Source: Leucosporidium creatinivorum (lineage: Eukaryota; Basidiomycota; Microbotryomycetes; Leucosporidiales; Leucosporidiaceae). From it: a stretch of 64,000 nt of DNA. This document shows, one piece after another, positions 50,901-63,599 of this stretch. The stretch is from contig BCKL01000003.1 of the NCBI GenBank assembly GCA_001600635.1, positions 1,282,928 to 1,346,927 of the forward strand, given 5' to 3'. Each line of letters begins with the position of its first letter. The first letter of the stretch is position 1. The translations under genes and the position numbers were made by a program. The notes beneath the pieces are model-generated. The model saw only the letters and a list, made by a program, of their open reading frames with translations. It was not told the DNA's origin and did no database searches.

Positions 50901-52921
50901 TTGGTCCCTCCATTGGCGGCGGCAGTGGGGTCGTGATTGGCGTTGATGTGGTAGCTGAAGGTCGGGCGAACGGGGGAAGGAGCGGCGGCGGCGGAGATGC
51001 GGTCCAGGTTGGAGACGAGCGGTATTGGGGGAGGTGCGTAGGAGGGGTACTTTGAGGTGATTTCGTTGCGGAAGGATTGGAAGTCGGGGGGTGCGACTTT
51101 GGTATTGGGGACTGTTCGAGTTGGGCGTTAGCGAAACAAAGAAGGAAGGAGCGAGGGACGAAACGAACGATTGTCGGAGCGGGGAGTTTTGTCGTCTGGA
51201 GGGAGGCCCTCGACCGAGCGAACAAACGTCTTGACGCGATCAATGTCCTTCATGCCGCCGATGCAGCAAAGGATCGACTTCCAGAGGAGCAGAAGGAGCT
51301 GTAGGATCAAGAAGCGAGTCAGCAGGGTTGCTCTTCGGCGGTGTTCGATATAGGTCGAGAGCTCGACCTGGGAGGCTCGAGCGAGTGTAGAGCGCACCTT
51401 CTTGACGGGATAGCCCTTGGCGTTCCGTTCCCGAAGCCCAGCGACGAGGTTGAAGAGATAGATCGGCATCGGCGGGTCGAGAGCCACTGCAAGAGGGCGA
51501 AGAGGAAGGTAAAGGAGAGAACGAGGGGAGGGGAGGTTGAGACAGTGGGGAGAGCGAGCGAGAGAGAGAACGGGGAGAAGCGGGAGTCAGCTCAGCTCGA
51601 TCCCACCTCTATTCATCATCGCCGAGCACTCACTCAATTCCTCCCCCCACTGCTCCTCTCCCCTAAAGCACTCGACCATAAAGTACAACACCGCAAGCAA
51701 CAGCGCCAGTTCCCCATTAATCTCATCCAGCTGTTCCTGCCTCTCCTGCTGGGTATAGCCATCCGCGTCCCTCGCTCCCCTCCCGTCGTGGCCATGGTAT
51801 GGAGCGTCGGGGTCGGGGATGGAGGAGACGGCTTCCCATCGAAGACCGGTGGACTTGACGGCGGCCCAGAGTGAGGAGAGGGCGGAACTGGAGCGAAGGA
51901 GGGTGCAGTTGAGAAGGATTAGGTGCAGGTGGTGCTCGGGGGAGTGGGAGGAGGAGAAGGAGCCTGTTTGGGAGGAGGGGAGGTGTCAGCAGGTGGAGTG
52001 GAGAGAAGGACATGGCTGTGAGAGGGAAGAAGGGAAACGCCACACGAACCTTGAGCAATGTAGAGCAGGTGCCGAGCATTGGTGAACCGAATTTCGGCGT
52101 CCAAGCTCTTGAGGCCTTCGAGCAGCTGCTGAATGTACTCGAGTTGTAGGTTCTTGGCCGTGTTGATGAACTCTGTTCGGTTCGAGGTGGATGCAGCGAG
52201 GAAAGCGGAGGGTCAGCTCGACTCGCGCCCGTCGACGCGTTGGGCAGCGCTGCCCTCGACAGCAGAGCTGACCAACGAGCTACAACTCACCCGTCTGATG
52301 AGGCCACGAATCAATGAAGCTATCCTTGTGGTCGAGGACTTGGGGCACTTCGACATAGGAGTAGAACTCCTCTAGCTCGGAGAGCAGGTCGGCCGTGTCG
52401 GGCGGTGGGGAGGGGAAGGTGTAGACCGTTTGCTGTTGGTTCGGAGCAGAAAGATCAGCGTCTACCCTCTACTGTCCTACAGCTCCCTGCGCAATACAGA
52501 CACGCGCTCGTACCGCACTGACCTTTGGACGAGGAAACTGGGCGGTGATGCCCTTGAGCTGTCCTAACGTGATGGAATCCGTAGGAGCTTGTTGTCCATC
52601 CTTGGTGACTCCTGCACCCGAGTTCTGCTGCTGCTGCTGCTGTTGGTGAGACTGCTGATCCTGTGAGCCCTGGTCGACAGCACCTCTCCGTTGAGGGGAA
52701 GGAGCTGGCTGAGTGAGAGGTGCGAGGCTGGTGAGAGGGGAGGAGACTGTAGCGCTCCCTTGGCCGTTGGGTGATTTGGATGGCGAATTGGCTACAGGCG
52801 AGTCTGAGCGACGGAGAAGATCCGCTTCTTGAAGGCCCCGCAGAGGCAGTGGGATCGGATCAGAGATGGGAGTGGAAGGTGTAGCAGAGTCCCCTGCAGC
52901 CGAATCGAGTAACGGCGGCAT
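47935..52921 (-). CDS. FAR11: STRIPAK scaffold subunit FAR11/STRIP
   Basis: Coding exons: 52921-52523, 52432-52291, 52172-52050, 51963-51634, 51486-51398, 51298-51169, 51111-50192, 50128-50005, 49950-49837, 49773-49644, 49585-49303, 49240-49135, 49000-48897, 48837-48236 and 48175-47935, giving 1278 aa. The N1221-type half includes FYSYVEVPQVLDHKDSFIDSW, LHLILLNCTLLRSS, PMPIYLFNLVAGLRERNAKGYPVKK and LLLLLWKSILCCIGG. The C-terminal DUF3402-type half includes MKFHYLSQLLVDSNCLLLILKMFGLQ, YSWRNFFAVINFVHILQKLTK and LKVIKSQVPYCGRKWRQSNMKVI. In fungi this protein scaffolds the PP2A-containing STRIPAK complex controlling mating arrest, fusion and fruiting. Insertions are low-complexity: poly-Gln near 52623-52645 and an acidic stretch around 50320-50420. 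It is divergent from NCR1 across only 108 bp. Confidence 0.9.
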
Positions 52922-53029
52922 TTCCTGCTCCTGAACGAGTTGTAACGAGACGCGACGAGGTGGGCGTAGGAAGCTGAGCCTCGAGCTGCGAGCGACCACG
53001 GGTTGCCCTTCCCCCGTCTCGTCCGAGAA
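52922..53029. promoter_or_regulatory. Shared 108-bp divergent promoter of FAR11 and NCR1
   Basis: Both start codons face outward from this 108-bp stretch, so the 5' UTRs and core promoters of the two genes must overlap or be extremely short. No TATA box is obvious. Confidence 0.55.
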
Positions 53030-56000
53030 ATGTTACCTCGCTCGTTACAGTTCGCCTTCTGGGGGGTATTACCGCTCTTAGTAGCTGCTGCTCCCTCAGC
53101 CAATCCCGACCTCAAACGGGAAGCAGGGAGATGTGCAATGCGCGATAGCTGTGGCCGCAAGGTGAGCTCGCTCCCTCGTTTCTGCTGCCCTGTATCTCAC
53201 TGACACCGGATCTGATACAGAGCACCTTTGGGGGAGAGCTGCCTTGTCCCGACAATGAGCTCGCTCAGCCTGTAGGTCATTCAGTTCACCTGCAAGAGGC
53301 CCATCGGCTGACGTCGCTCTCACGCCCCCCCACACCTGCTCTCTCGCCTCTTCTGCACCTCGGTACACCCGCCTCTTCCTACACTATCTCCTCTGTTAAA
53401 TCAGAACGAAGATGCTACCTTCCTCGCCACCCTCGCCGACATCTGCGGAGCCGACTTCCCCACCACCACTTGCTGCACCATGGGGCAGCTCGAAGTGCTC
53501 AGCGCTTCCCTCCAGCAGGCTGAGCCTCTGATCGCTACATGTGATCTCTGTTTGATGCTGTCAGGTGCTCGAGAACGGCCAAGCTGACCTCGTTGCTCGG
53601 CTCTAAAGGCCCCGCCTGCCGCTCCAACTTCCGACACTTCTACTGCTCCTTCACCTGCTCGGTACGTTGCAGCTACCTTTCTACATCTCCAACGGACCTC
53701 GCTGATCGTCCCCTGCTACCTTTAACAGCCCGATCAGTCCCTCTTCCTCACCGTCACCGAAACCCAGCGCCTCTCCTCCGGCAAGGACGCCGTCAAGGCC
53801 GTCGAGATGGATGTAGCTCCTTCCTTTGGCGAAGGATTCTTCAACAGCTGCAAGGACGTCAAGTTTGGGGCGACCAACGGCTATGCCATGGACCTGCTCG
53901 GCGGTGAGTGGACCGAACCTGGATCGCCGAGACGACTCCCCTTTCGGCTTTGGAGTGAGCCCCGAGCTGACCTCAACTATGCGCAAACAGGTGGAGCCAA
54001 TTCCTACCTCCCCTTCCTCCGCTACATGGGCCAGGAGCGCGCCCTCGGCTCTCCCTTCCAAATCAACTTTCCCTCTCCCGCCTCCTTCCTCTCCTCCTCA
54101 CCCTCCCTCGACGAACAGCACCCCTTCCCACCCTCCCAAAACACCACCCTCGGCTCCCCCTTCGCTGACAAACCCCTCTCCTGCGCCGACACCGGGCTGG
54201 ACGCCCGCTGCGCCTGCCCCGATTGTCCCTCCGTCTGCGCAATCTTGCCGCCCATCGAATCCCCTTCGGAGAAGTCCGAGCATAGGTGCAAGGTCGGGAA
54301 GATGAGCTGCTTTGTTTTTTCCTTGACCATCCTCTACGCCGTCACCCTCGTCGCCTTTACCGTCCTTCTCGCTATCTCGGAGATGTGGCAGAGGAGGGGA
54401 GGGGCCAAGGATGAGGAGAATGGCTGGACGAGGTTGAGGAATAGGCTGTCGTTTGCGAGTGTGGGGGGAGGGAGATGGAGTCGTAGCCCGAGTGCTAGTG
54501 GGTATGATCAGCTGCCTTTGGAGGATCCGCTGGCGGGGGATTTTGACGAGTCGCCGGTGGCGATCGGCGGTCGTCGAGGAGGACAGCGAGGAGGAGGAGG
54601 AGGATCGGGACTCGTAGGAGCTACGAGCACGGCCGGAGCGCAAGATGGCGAGGACCTCGCTTCGCAACGGACGACCAATTCCTCCTCCAACCAAAACTCG
54701 CTCTCCTCACGCCGTCAACTCGGGCAAGGCGCCTCACTCCTCGCTCCCTCCCCTTCCGAGCCTTCACCCTTCTTCCAACCTCGCACCTACCCAGTCAACA
54801 CCTTCCTCTCCAACGCCTTCTACCGCCTCGGCCTCTTCTGCGCGAGGTCGCCTTGGCTGACCCTGGCGCTCGGCTGCGTCGTGTGCGGAGTCGTCAATCT
54901 CGGATGGGGCAGATTCGAGGTGGAGAAGGATCCCGTGAGGCTTTGGGTCGCCAGGGGAAGCCCGGCCGAGCGGGCAAAGACGACCTTCGAGGAGGGCTTT
55001 GGTCCCTTCTACAGGACCGAGCAGATCTTCTTCTCCGTCGCGCCTACCTCGCCTCATCACGTCGACTCTGGCGTCGACCTCGCCGCCACTTCTCGCCTAC
55101 CCTGGACCCCCGTCGACTCTCCCGTTCTCACATTCCATCGCCTCCAATTCCTCGCCCGCACCGAATCCCAAATCCGCTCCCTCACGTCCTCACCTTCCAA
55201 CCTCACTCTCTCCTCCGTCTGCTTCTCCCCCGCTACTGACCCTGCTCCTCCCTCCGACACGACCGGCTGTGTCGTCCAATCCCTCATGGGCTACTTCGGC
55301 GACTCGCTCGACGGCGTCACCGAGGACAGCTGGGCCGATCAGCTCAACCAGTGCGCTACGACACCGGCGGCGTGTCTCCCCTCCTTCGGCCAGCCTCTGA
55401 ACGTCAAGCTCGTCCTCGGCGGCGTACCAACGCCCGAGCAGGAGGGCGATCTCCTCCGAGCGGATCAGGCGAGGGCGATGGTCGTCACCTACGTCGTTCG
55501 TAACTCGCTCGACAAGAAGGAGGTGGCGAGAGCGGAGGAGTGGGAGGCCGAGCTGCAGAAGTTCTTGCATGAGCTCGCGAGGCCGGGAGGAGAGGCCGAG
55601 GAGTTGGGATTGCAGGTCGCTTTCTCGACGGGTCTGAGTCTGGAGGAGGAGCTCAGCGCTAGTACCAACACCGATGTGCCTATCGTCGTGCTCTCTTACG
55701 TCTTCATGTGAGTTCTCGCGCTCTCCCAGCTTCTCGGCGCCGCTGACCTTCCCTCCCTCCCTTCCTCGACCAGGTTCCTCTACGTCGCCATCAACCTCGG
55801 ATCCTCGGGATCCGGACTCGCCAAAGCCCTCGGACGCGGTCTCTTCCTCCTCGGCGCTTCGCTTGTGCAGCTCGTTCGCATGATCCCCCTTCCCAAGCGG
55901 GCGGGAGGGAGGCAGAGATCCAACTCGCTCAACTCGCTCGCGGGGAGTACGAGTGGTATGGGAGCTTACTTCAAGAGACAGGTGCTGGTCGACTCGAAGT

Positions 56001-58860
56001 TCTTGCTCGGTGAGTGGTTGTTACTAGCTCGGCGAGGCGAGGTGGAGAAGGAGACGAAGCTGATTGCGACCTCACATCGCTCGGCACAGGATTGTGGGGC
56101 ATCATCATCGTGCTACTTTCCGTCTCTACTTCAGTAGCTCTCTGCTCGGCAATGGGGGTCAAGGTGGTAAGTAGCGGCCTCTCCGACTCGTTCTCGGCGC
56201 TCGACTGACCCGCTGTTGCTTCTCGGCAGACGCTCGTAATCGCCGAGGTCATCCCCTTCCTCGTCCTCGCCATCGGGTGAGCTCTCCTGACCCCCCTGCT
56301 GACTTCACCATCACTAATCCTGCCCTCGCCCCTCCGTCAGAGTCGACAACGTCTTCATCCTCTCGCACGAGCTCGACCAGCAGAACGCCCGCGCCTACGC
56401 TACCGCCTCTCGCCATGGCCCTCTCTTTGGCGACGAACAGCAGGAGGATGACCCCGAGGGACTGCCGCCCGCTGAGGAACGAGTCGCGAGGGCGCTCGGG
56501 AGGATGGGCCCGAGCATCCTGTTGAGCGCGAGTTGCGAGATCGTGGCATTCGGGTTGGGAGCGATGGTCGGAAGTGAGTGCTTTCCACTGACTGGAGACG
56601 AGCTAGCGAAGACGAAGCTGACCTTTTGTCGTACTCGCAGTGCCCGCCGTTCGCAACTTTGCCATCTACGCCGCTGGTGCTGTGCTCGTCAACGCGTTGC
56701 TGCAGGTGACCATCTTTGTGTCGGCCATGGCCATCGACCTGCGCCGGATTGAGGTCAGTCGTAGTCGATTCACCGGGCGATGAGTACGGTGGCTGAACGT
56801 TGCTCTCCTCTTTCGCAGTCTAATCGCATCGACTGGTCAGTTCTTTGCCAGCATCCCTCGAGACATTTCTGCTTACTCTCCGTCTCTCCATAGCTTCCCC
56901 TGCTTCAAGCTTTCGAAGACGGCTTCGCTCGACCTCGGCGCCACCGTCACCGAAGGATGGATCGCTCGCTTCATTCGCCAAATCTTTGCGCCCACCATCC
57001 TTCTCAAGCCCGTCAAGTACCTCATCATGGTCTTCTTCAGCGGTCTCTTCGTCTTGTCGTGGATCGGAGCGCGCCACATCGAGCTCGGCTTGGGTGAGAT
57101 CTTGTCCTGTCGCTCTTGTCGTTCGCTGCTGATGGCCCCCTGGTGCTCAGACCAACGTCTCGCTCTCCCTTCCTCGTCCTACCTCGTCGACTACTTCAAC
57201 GCCGTCGACTCCTTCCTCGACGTCGGCCCTCCCGTCTACTTCGTCACGAAGAACGTCAACTTCACGGCCTTGGACAATGTCAAGCGTGTCTGCGGTCGCT
57301 TCTCCACCTGCGACGACTTCTCTTTGGCCAACGTACTCGAGGGGGAGCGTAAGAGGCCCGAGTCGAGCTTTGTAGCCGAGCCACCGTGAGTTTGCTTCTC
57401 TTCCTCGGCGAGGGTCAGCGACTGATCTTCGCCTGCTTTGCACAGAGCGGTCTGGATCGACGACTTCTTCCAATGGCTCAATCCGCTCCTCGAGGACTGC
57501 TGCCGAGTCAAGAAGCGTAACCCTGCCGAGTTCTGCACCCCAGAGGACTCAGATTTCGCTTGCCGCCCTTGCTTCGAGGATCGCGATCCAGCATGGAGCA
57601 TCACTCGTGCGTGCCGCCTTGTACTTTCCCATCGAGGTGTAAGCTGACCCTGTCATTCTCCCAGTCGACGGACTTCCTGAAGGCCAAGAGTTCATGTCGC
57701 TCCTCAATCACTGGCTCGAATCGCCGACAGACGAGTCGTGCCCGCTCGGCGGCAAGGCAGGCTACTCTTCGGCGCTCAAGGTCGACGAAACCTCCGTCAA
57801 GATGTCGCACTTCCGTACCTTCCACACCTCACTCAAGACCCAGTCGGACTTCATCGAAGCCTATGCTGCAGCCAACCGCATCGCGGCCAATTTGTCGAAG
57901 AGGATAGGAGGGGAGGTCTTCCCCTACTCGCTGTTCTACGTCTTCTTCGCTTCATGTGAGCTTCCTTCATTGATGCGGTAGGTCCTCCAAGCTGACCCGT
58001 TCTGCATCTGCTGCAGATGGGAGCCTTTGGGCGACAACTCGCGAGGTCCTGGCGTTCGCCCTCTTCGCCGTCTTCCTCGTCACCTCCATCCTCCTCGGTT
58101 CCTTCCGCACAGGCGCCGTCTTAGTCCTCACCGTGTTCCTCACCGTCACCAACGTCATGGGAGTCATGGGCGTCTGGCACATCAGCCTCAATCCCATCTC
58201 GCTCGTCAACCTCGTGATCTCGGTTGGCATCGCCGTCGAGTTTTGCTCGCACATCGCGAGGGCGTTCATGGGCGCATCGGGAGGCGGACTGCCGTATGAT
58301 CACCCTGCGGGCGAGAGGGATCGTGACGAGCGCGCGTGGCAGGCCTTGGTGGATGTCGGCTCTTCGGTGAGTCGAGATGAGCGAAAGACTAGAGTGCGGC
58401 CGAGATGACTAACGTTCGCCGTTCATCAAAGGTCGTTTCCGGTATCACCGTCACCAAGCTCATCGGCATCTCGGTGCTTGCTCTCACGCGATCCAAGCTG
58501 CTCGAGGTCAGCCCCAGCTCGGCTCCCGTTTCCTGCGCTGCGCTGACCCTTCTTGCCTCTCGCTACTCTACAGACGTACTTCTTCCGCATGTGGTTGGCT
58601 CTCATCATCTCAGGCGCCCTCCACGGCCTCGTCTTCCTTCCCGTCGCGCTCTCGCTCTTCGGCGGTCAAGGTTAGTCGGACGCCTTCTCCCTTTGTGATC
58701 ATCGCTAACCGCTCTCTCATACTTCCCTCGAGTAGGCTACGCTCTCACCGCCGATGATGGGGACGGCAGCTGGATCGTTAGCGCGGTAGGATCTCGTTAC
58801 GAGTCCGAGAACCGAGGCTTCCAGGTGGACGACGACGGCGACGAGTCGGATGAGTACTGA
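53030..58860 (+). CDS. NCR1: NPC1-type sterol transporter (yeast Ncr1)
   Basis: Coding exons: 53030-53161, 53221-53271, 53405-53540, 53609-53661, 53729-53903, 53991-55707, 55774-56009, 56090-56166, 56230-56276, 56341-56573, 56641-56753, 56819-56835, 56894-57093, 57151-57385, 57446-57606, 57665-57955, 58017-58366, 58432-58506, 58574-58670 and 58736-58860, giving 1506 aa. A signal peptide leads into the Cys-rich sterol-binding N-terminal domain (RDSCGRKSTFGG, CTMGQLEVL, CRSNFRHFYCSFTCSPDQS). The sterol-sensing domain (LVIAEVIPFLVLAIGVDNVFIL) and the C-terminal Patched-type block (SLVNLVISVGIAVEFCSHIARAF) are intact. It moves sterol from the vacuole/lysosome lumen to the membrane. Unusual are a 1717-nt exon with a Gly/Ser-rich cytosolic insert near residues 370-440, and a 17-nt exon (56819-56835). 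The stop lies 167 bp from the convergent JmjC gene. Confidence 0.93.
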
Positions 58861-58942
58861 GCTCGAATCTAGAACGCTCGCTTGTTGTACGATGACAGAG
58901 ACGCGAGAAGACTGCAAGTAAAGGCATTTTGGACATCAAAAA

Positions 58943-58962
58943 AGCGCCTCGGCGGAGGCGCT
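58943..58962. other. Perfect 8-bp inverted repeat between convergent genes
   Basis: The arms agcgcctc (58943-58950) and gaggcgct (58955-58962) flank a 4-base loop, with an A-rich stretch just upstream (aaaaaa ending 58943). It sits 83 bp after the NCR1 stop and 65 bp before the JmjC stop. In bacteria it would be a terminator; in a fungal 3' UTR it could be an RNA hairpin or coincidence. Confidence 0.6.
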
Positions 58963-59027
58963 GCAAGCTAAACTACACTACTGCGAAAAACCAAACATTC
59001 CCCTGTAGACCTAGCGACGTCCTCCCA

Positions 59028-62000
59028 CTATGCCGGTACCCAATCATCATCAACTGCAGCCTTCTTGGCTCGCTTCGATGCCTTAGTGGCTGCCGGCGCC
59101 GGCGCTGCCTGAGGAACGACTTGTGGTGGTGGGGCGGGATTCTCGAGGTCGTCGACAGAGTTCTGCGAGCGATGGAGAGTGTCAGCAAAGGCTCGATCGG
59201 TCGAATCGACAGCAAGACTCACCCAACTCCAGAGCAGCTGGTTTTCGAGCTGGACGGTGTCGTGGCGCCAAAGGTTGCGCTCCTTCGTCTGTCGCCGAGA
59301 TTGAGCGTAGATCTGAAGGCCGCGAGCTAGACTCTCGCGCGAGAGGAAGCTGTGAGTGATGTTGAGGCAGTCGTCGTAGTTGGTGACTTGGTAGGCGCAG
59401 CTGTGAGACGAGTCAGTCAGTTGAGATTCGGCGGAGAAGGCGCCGCGGAGACTCACCCAGCTGGGATCATGACGAATTGACCTGGTCGCTGGTAGAAGGT
59501 GAAGGGCTTGATGTCGTGGAGGTTGAAGAGCTCGTCGCGAAGTTCGGGGTCGAGGTAGACGTTCTCGGCGAGCAGGGGGCTGGAGGGATTGGGCGAATTA
59601 GCTTCGCCTTCTCGAGCGTTCACAGCCAAGCAGGAACATACTCGTCGTGTGACTGGCGATAGATGTGACCCGAGACGCCCTTGTGCATCTTCCTCGAGAG
59701 CTGGTCGAAGATGTAGGAGCGAATCTGTGAGACGGAGACAACGGGTCAGCTCGGCGCGAGCATGGCAAGACAGAGCGCCAAGACGGACCGTCTCGGCATC
59801 CTCGGGGCGGTAGACGTCGTAGCGAGCGCTTCCTGGGACGCCCACGGTAGCCAAGGAGGACCAAGTCATGAGGTTCATCGTGTCGGTCCCCTCCACTGCG
59901 AGCGAAAGCGGAAAGTCAGCTCGAAGCTCGCAAACCGGTATCAGACGGGAGTGCAGCACTCACTATGAAGCATGGTGGAGCCACGACCTGCCCAAGAGAA
60001 GCCGCTACGAGGGCCGAGCTCGGTCCGAGGGGCGTCGACCGGCGCATGCGAGATGAGGTTAAGCACGCCGTCGGGGCGGAGGAGATCGCCGAGGGGGATG
60101 GCGTGGAGGTACTAGAGGTCCAAAAGGTCAGTCTCGCATCTAGAGGAACATCTCGAGAAGGACATGCGCACCGAAGCGAGGTACTCGGGGTGAGAAGCGA
60201 AGCCAGATTCAGGGAAGTTCTGCGAGACAGGCGAGGGGTCAGTCGACGGCTCACGAGCGAGAAAACGTAAAAGTCAGCTCACCTTGAGTTTCCAAGTCTT
60301 GCTGTCCGGCTTGGGCTGACCGTGCAACCCGAAGAAGTATGAGAGCAAGCTCGGTGCCGTCTCCAAGCTCTTGTGGTTGACCAAATCGCACCTCACATCG
60401 CCAAAGTGCTCGGCAAAGTACTGCGGCGTCCAGGCCCCGACGTACTGCAGGTCCACCTGATCGATGATGAGGGGTTCGGCGGCCTCCCAGAGCTGGTGGA
60501 AGAGCGGTTCGGTGAGGTCGGCGGTAGGGATGACGAGAATGGGACGCTCGGAGGGAAGGATGGGGTCACGGCAGAGGTAGCGGGCGAGTTGATCGAGAGG
60601 AAGGGCAGTGACTGCTGTAGGCGAAGGGTGGGAGGCAACCCATGCCTTTGCCTGAGCGATGGCGGCCTCCAAGCCCGCCGTGTCGAGCCACGTCAAGGGC
60701 GTGAAGGACTCGAGAGTATGTCCTGCGTCGGCGTTGCTGGCTCCACGCTTCTTAGTGCCGCACTTCCTCCGTCGCTGGTGCTCGGGCGTCGAGCTGGCCA
60801 GCGCGATCGCCGCCGCCGCTCCTCCCTCAAGCTCTTTCGAGACGAGCTCGACTAGCTCAGCTCGACAGTTGTGGCAGCTCGACCGACCACAACTGCTACA
60901 GATCCAATCGCCGCCGACCGAGATGTGGAGGCAGGTGTCGCAGATGTGGCTCGTCTTGATGTTGAGGCGCATCCTTTTGGTCTCGGGCATGGACGAGTGG
61001 GCGAGCTCGCGCTCGAGGATGGCGACGAGGTAGGGAGCGATGGCGGTGCGAATCCACTCGCCGTGCTGAGGGGTGTAGGGCGAGCTGAGTGGCCGACCGA
61101 AGTAGGGCTGGTCGTCCGCCTCGGTCGTGTCGCGGAACTTGCCTGCCTCGAGGAGGTGGCCCGCTTGGTCGACGGTGAAGGAGCGAATGTCCTGGAAGCG
61201 ACATCCACCAGCGCCGACGTTCCTCGCGATGCACTGGAAGCACCGAGACTTGCCCTCGCAGCGCTTAGCGAGGCAGCTCGTCGGCTGAACTTGGTAGTAG
61301 GCGCCGGTTTCTGCGAAGAGGAGAAACAGTCAGACCTCGCACGATTGAAAGCCTCTAGGTGACTACATACCTGGATCCAACTCCATCTTCATCGCGGCGC
61401 CGGCAGCGGCGTCCTTGGTCTTCTTCTTCTTCTTCCCGCTGTCATCGTCCGTTACCCTCGCCCTCTTAGCCCTGGGCTTGGTCTTGCCGTTCGAGGTTGG
61501 TGTGGCGACGGCGGCCGGTGCAGGCGAAGCCGAGGCAGTCTCGACGGCCGGTGTAGCGCACGCCGAGTTGTGGGCCGGTGTAGGAGGGAGAGGCGCGTCG
61601 AAACCAAGGTCGACGTCGCCGTTTGTCTGCGAGTCGAGGAGAGAGGTGGGGGTAGGGAAGGGTACGGTGCTGTTGGCAGAGTCGAGTAGAGCGGCGAGAT
61701 CGTAGGGCAGGGCAGTCGAGTCGATGGGAAGGTCGGCGAGAGGGCCTGACTTCGTCTCTGTTGCGCCTGCGAGAGGAGGTGCGGCGGGACTTGCGACATA
61801 CTCCTCTTCCTGCTGGTAGCCCTTCTCGGTGTCCATGGTCCAGTCGTCGAGTCCTGGGGCGGCGTTGAGCGCCTTGATCCAATCGGGGATCTCGGCTTGC
61901 GACTCGGCGGCGGCAGGATCGGCCGGTGGCGCCTGAGCTGCAGGTGCAGGGACGATGGCCTCGACGAGGATCGAGTCTTCTCCGATGGATGCGGTTGTTG

Positions 62001-63599
62001 GGAGCGAGTGTTGATGGCGCGAGTCAACTTGCTGAGGAGAGGGAATCGAATCGAAGCGAGACGATTCGATCAAGGGCGAGTCGAAGATAGGTGTGCCGCC
62101 CGTCGAAGAGCTTGCTCGAGGCGAGTCGACGTTGATGAAGCGCTGTGCCGCGGGCGAGTCGAAGGCGCTGGTGGAGGTCGACACGGAGCGCGACATGCGA
62201 GGCGCCGAGTCGGGCTCGGCGGCGGAGGGGTCGGCGATGGGGTAGAGGTTGACGGGTCTGGTGCCGACGGAGCTGGGAGCTCGAGGCTTTTGGGGTGATT
62301 GTGGGAGAGGAGTGCCCTCGACGGTGTAGATGTACTCTGGAGGGAGGTCGAGGAGGTTGAAGAAGGTCGGGACGTGCGAAAGGTTGATGAGGCGGTCGGG
62401 CTGAGCCGATTCGGGGAAGAGTGCTGCGTCGAAAGAGGGGGTCAATACGTGTCAAAAAAGATGAGGCTTATCGAGGCGAAGCTCGGTAGAGTGCCGAAGA
62501 CGTACATACTGCCAGCGCTCGCTTGAAGCGGGACTGGGTCGCCATGTTCTTGGGCCGAGACGGCTGAGGTAGGCGTACTGTCTGGCGAGGAAGTCCCTTG
62601 ATTTGAGCTCGTGGGGATGGCCTCGCTATCGGCCTAGGCAGGCTCGACGAGGGCGTTCTGAACGGTACCGTGACCATCGCAGGCGACCCTCTGAACTCCT
62701 GCCGAGCAAGCATCCTCGCCTCCCATCTCCTGGCTCTGCGCTCCTCGTCGGCAACGCGTGCGGCTGCCTGCCTTCTAAACTCCTCGAGATCCGCTGGTGT
62801 CGCCTGGTAGCCGTAGGCCAGGCTCCCTGGCAAGCCTTCTTCGGGGTCGTCGGCCATGCGCGTCCTCACGAACGATTCCTCGAGCCTTCTTGGCGGGAAG
62901 TTGGTGAAGTGGAACAGCGAGCTTGAGCTTGATGCGGGACTGCCGTAATCCGCGAGTAGCGACGTGTTGCCGTACGAGTAGTTGGCCGAATGGAAAGGCT
63001 CCGCTGCGAAGGAGCGCGGCGACGACGCGGAAGGCGAGGCGACGTAGGGCTCGTAGAGCTTGAGCGGGACGACGGGAACGATGGGGGTAGTCTCGATGAC
63101 ATTCTCGGCGGGTTTGGCGGTGCTGGAATCCTCCGGCGCATGAGAAAGCGGCTGGGAGGTGTCGTGGGCGAAGGTCGCGGAGCGATCGGTGTCGGCGCGA
63201 GTCGTTGAGGCTGGGGGCTGGTCGGTGTAGCTGTACGAGTCTCCGATAGACGCCTGGTCGACCTGGCTCGCGCTGAGCTGCTCTTGCCTCGAGGCGTGCG
63301 TCGAGGCGGCGGTCGGTAGTCTCGCAAGCGAGCTATCCGGCGTTGGCCGATGTGCGCCCAAGGTAGCGAAGGCGAGTCCAAGGCCTACTTCTACGTCCGT
63401 GACGACAGCGCCGAGGTCCTTGGGCGTCGAGAGAGGCGGTGAGTAGAACGATGGGACTGGGGAGCCGGAGCGCGAAGCGAGAGGTCAGCTCTAGTAGTGA
63501 GTGACAGAAGTGCTCCCAAAAGCAAGCAGCTAGCTACTTACCTGCATGGAAGGAGGCCGGGGCGACTTGGGCAAGCGTATCGCCGTTGTAGGCGTGCAT
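59028..63599 (-). CDS. KDM3-like JmjC-domain protein, iron site altered
   Basis: Coding exons: 63599-63542, 63456-62506, 62423-61371, 61310-60283, 60219-60172, 60111-59964, 59895-59789, 59724-59642, 59579-59457, 59400-59223 and 59162-59028, giving 1303 aa. A 700-residue Ser/Pro-rich N-terminus ends in a Lys-rich patch (KKKKKTKD). Cys-rich zinc modules follow (SCLAKRC...RCFQC, and CDTCLHISVGGDWICSSCGRSSCHNC-type spacing), then a JmjC domain as in KDM3/JHDM2 histone H3K9 demethylases. The first iron motif is intact: MLHMEGTDTMN (His1095, Glu1097). The distal one, usually PAGxPHQVxN, reads PAGCAYQVTN, so the expected His is Tyr1203. The enzyme may be inactive. At exon 2's end the donor gtacgt (62505) is needed; the overlapping gtatgt would break the frame. 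The C-terminus ends DDDWVPA. Confidence 0.85.
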
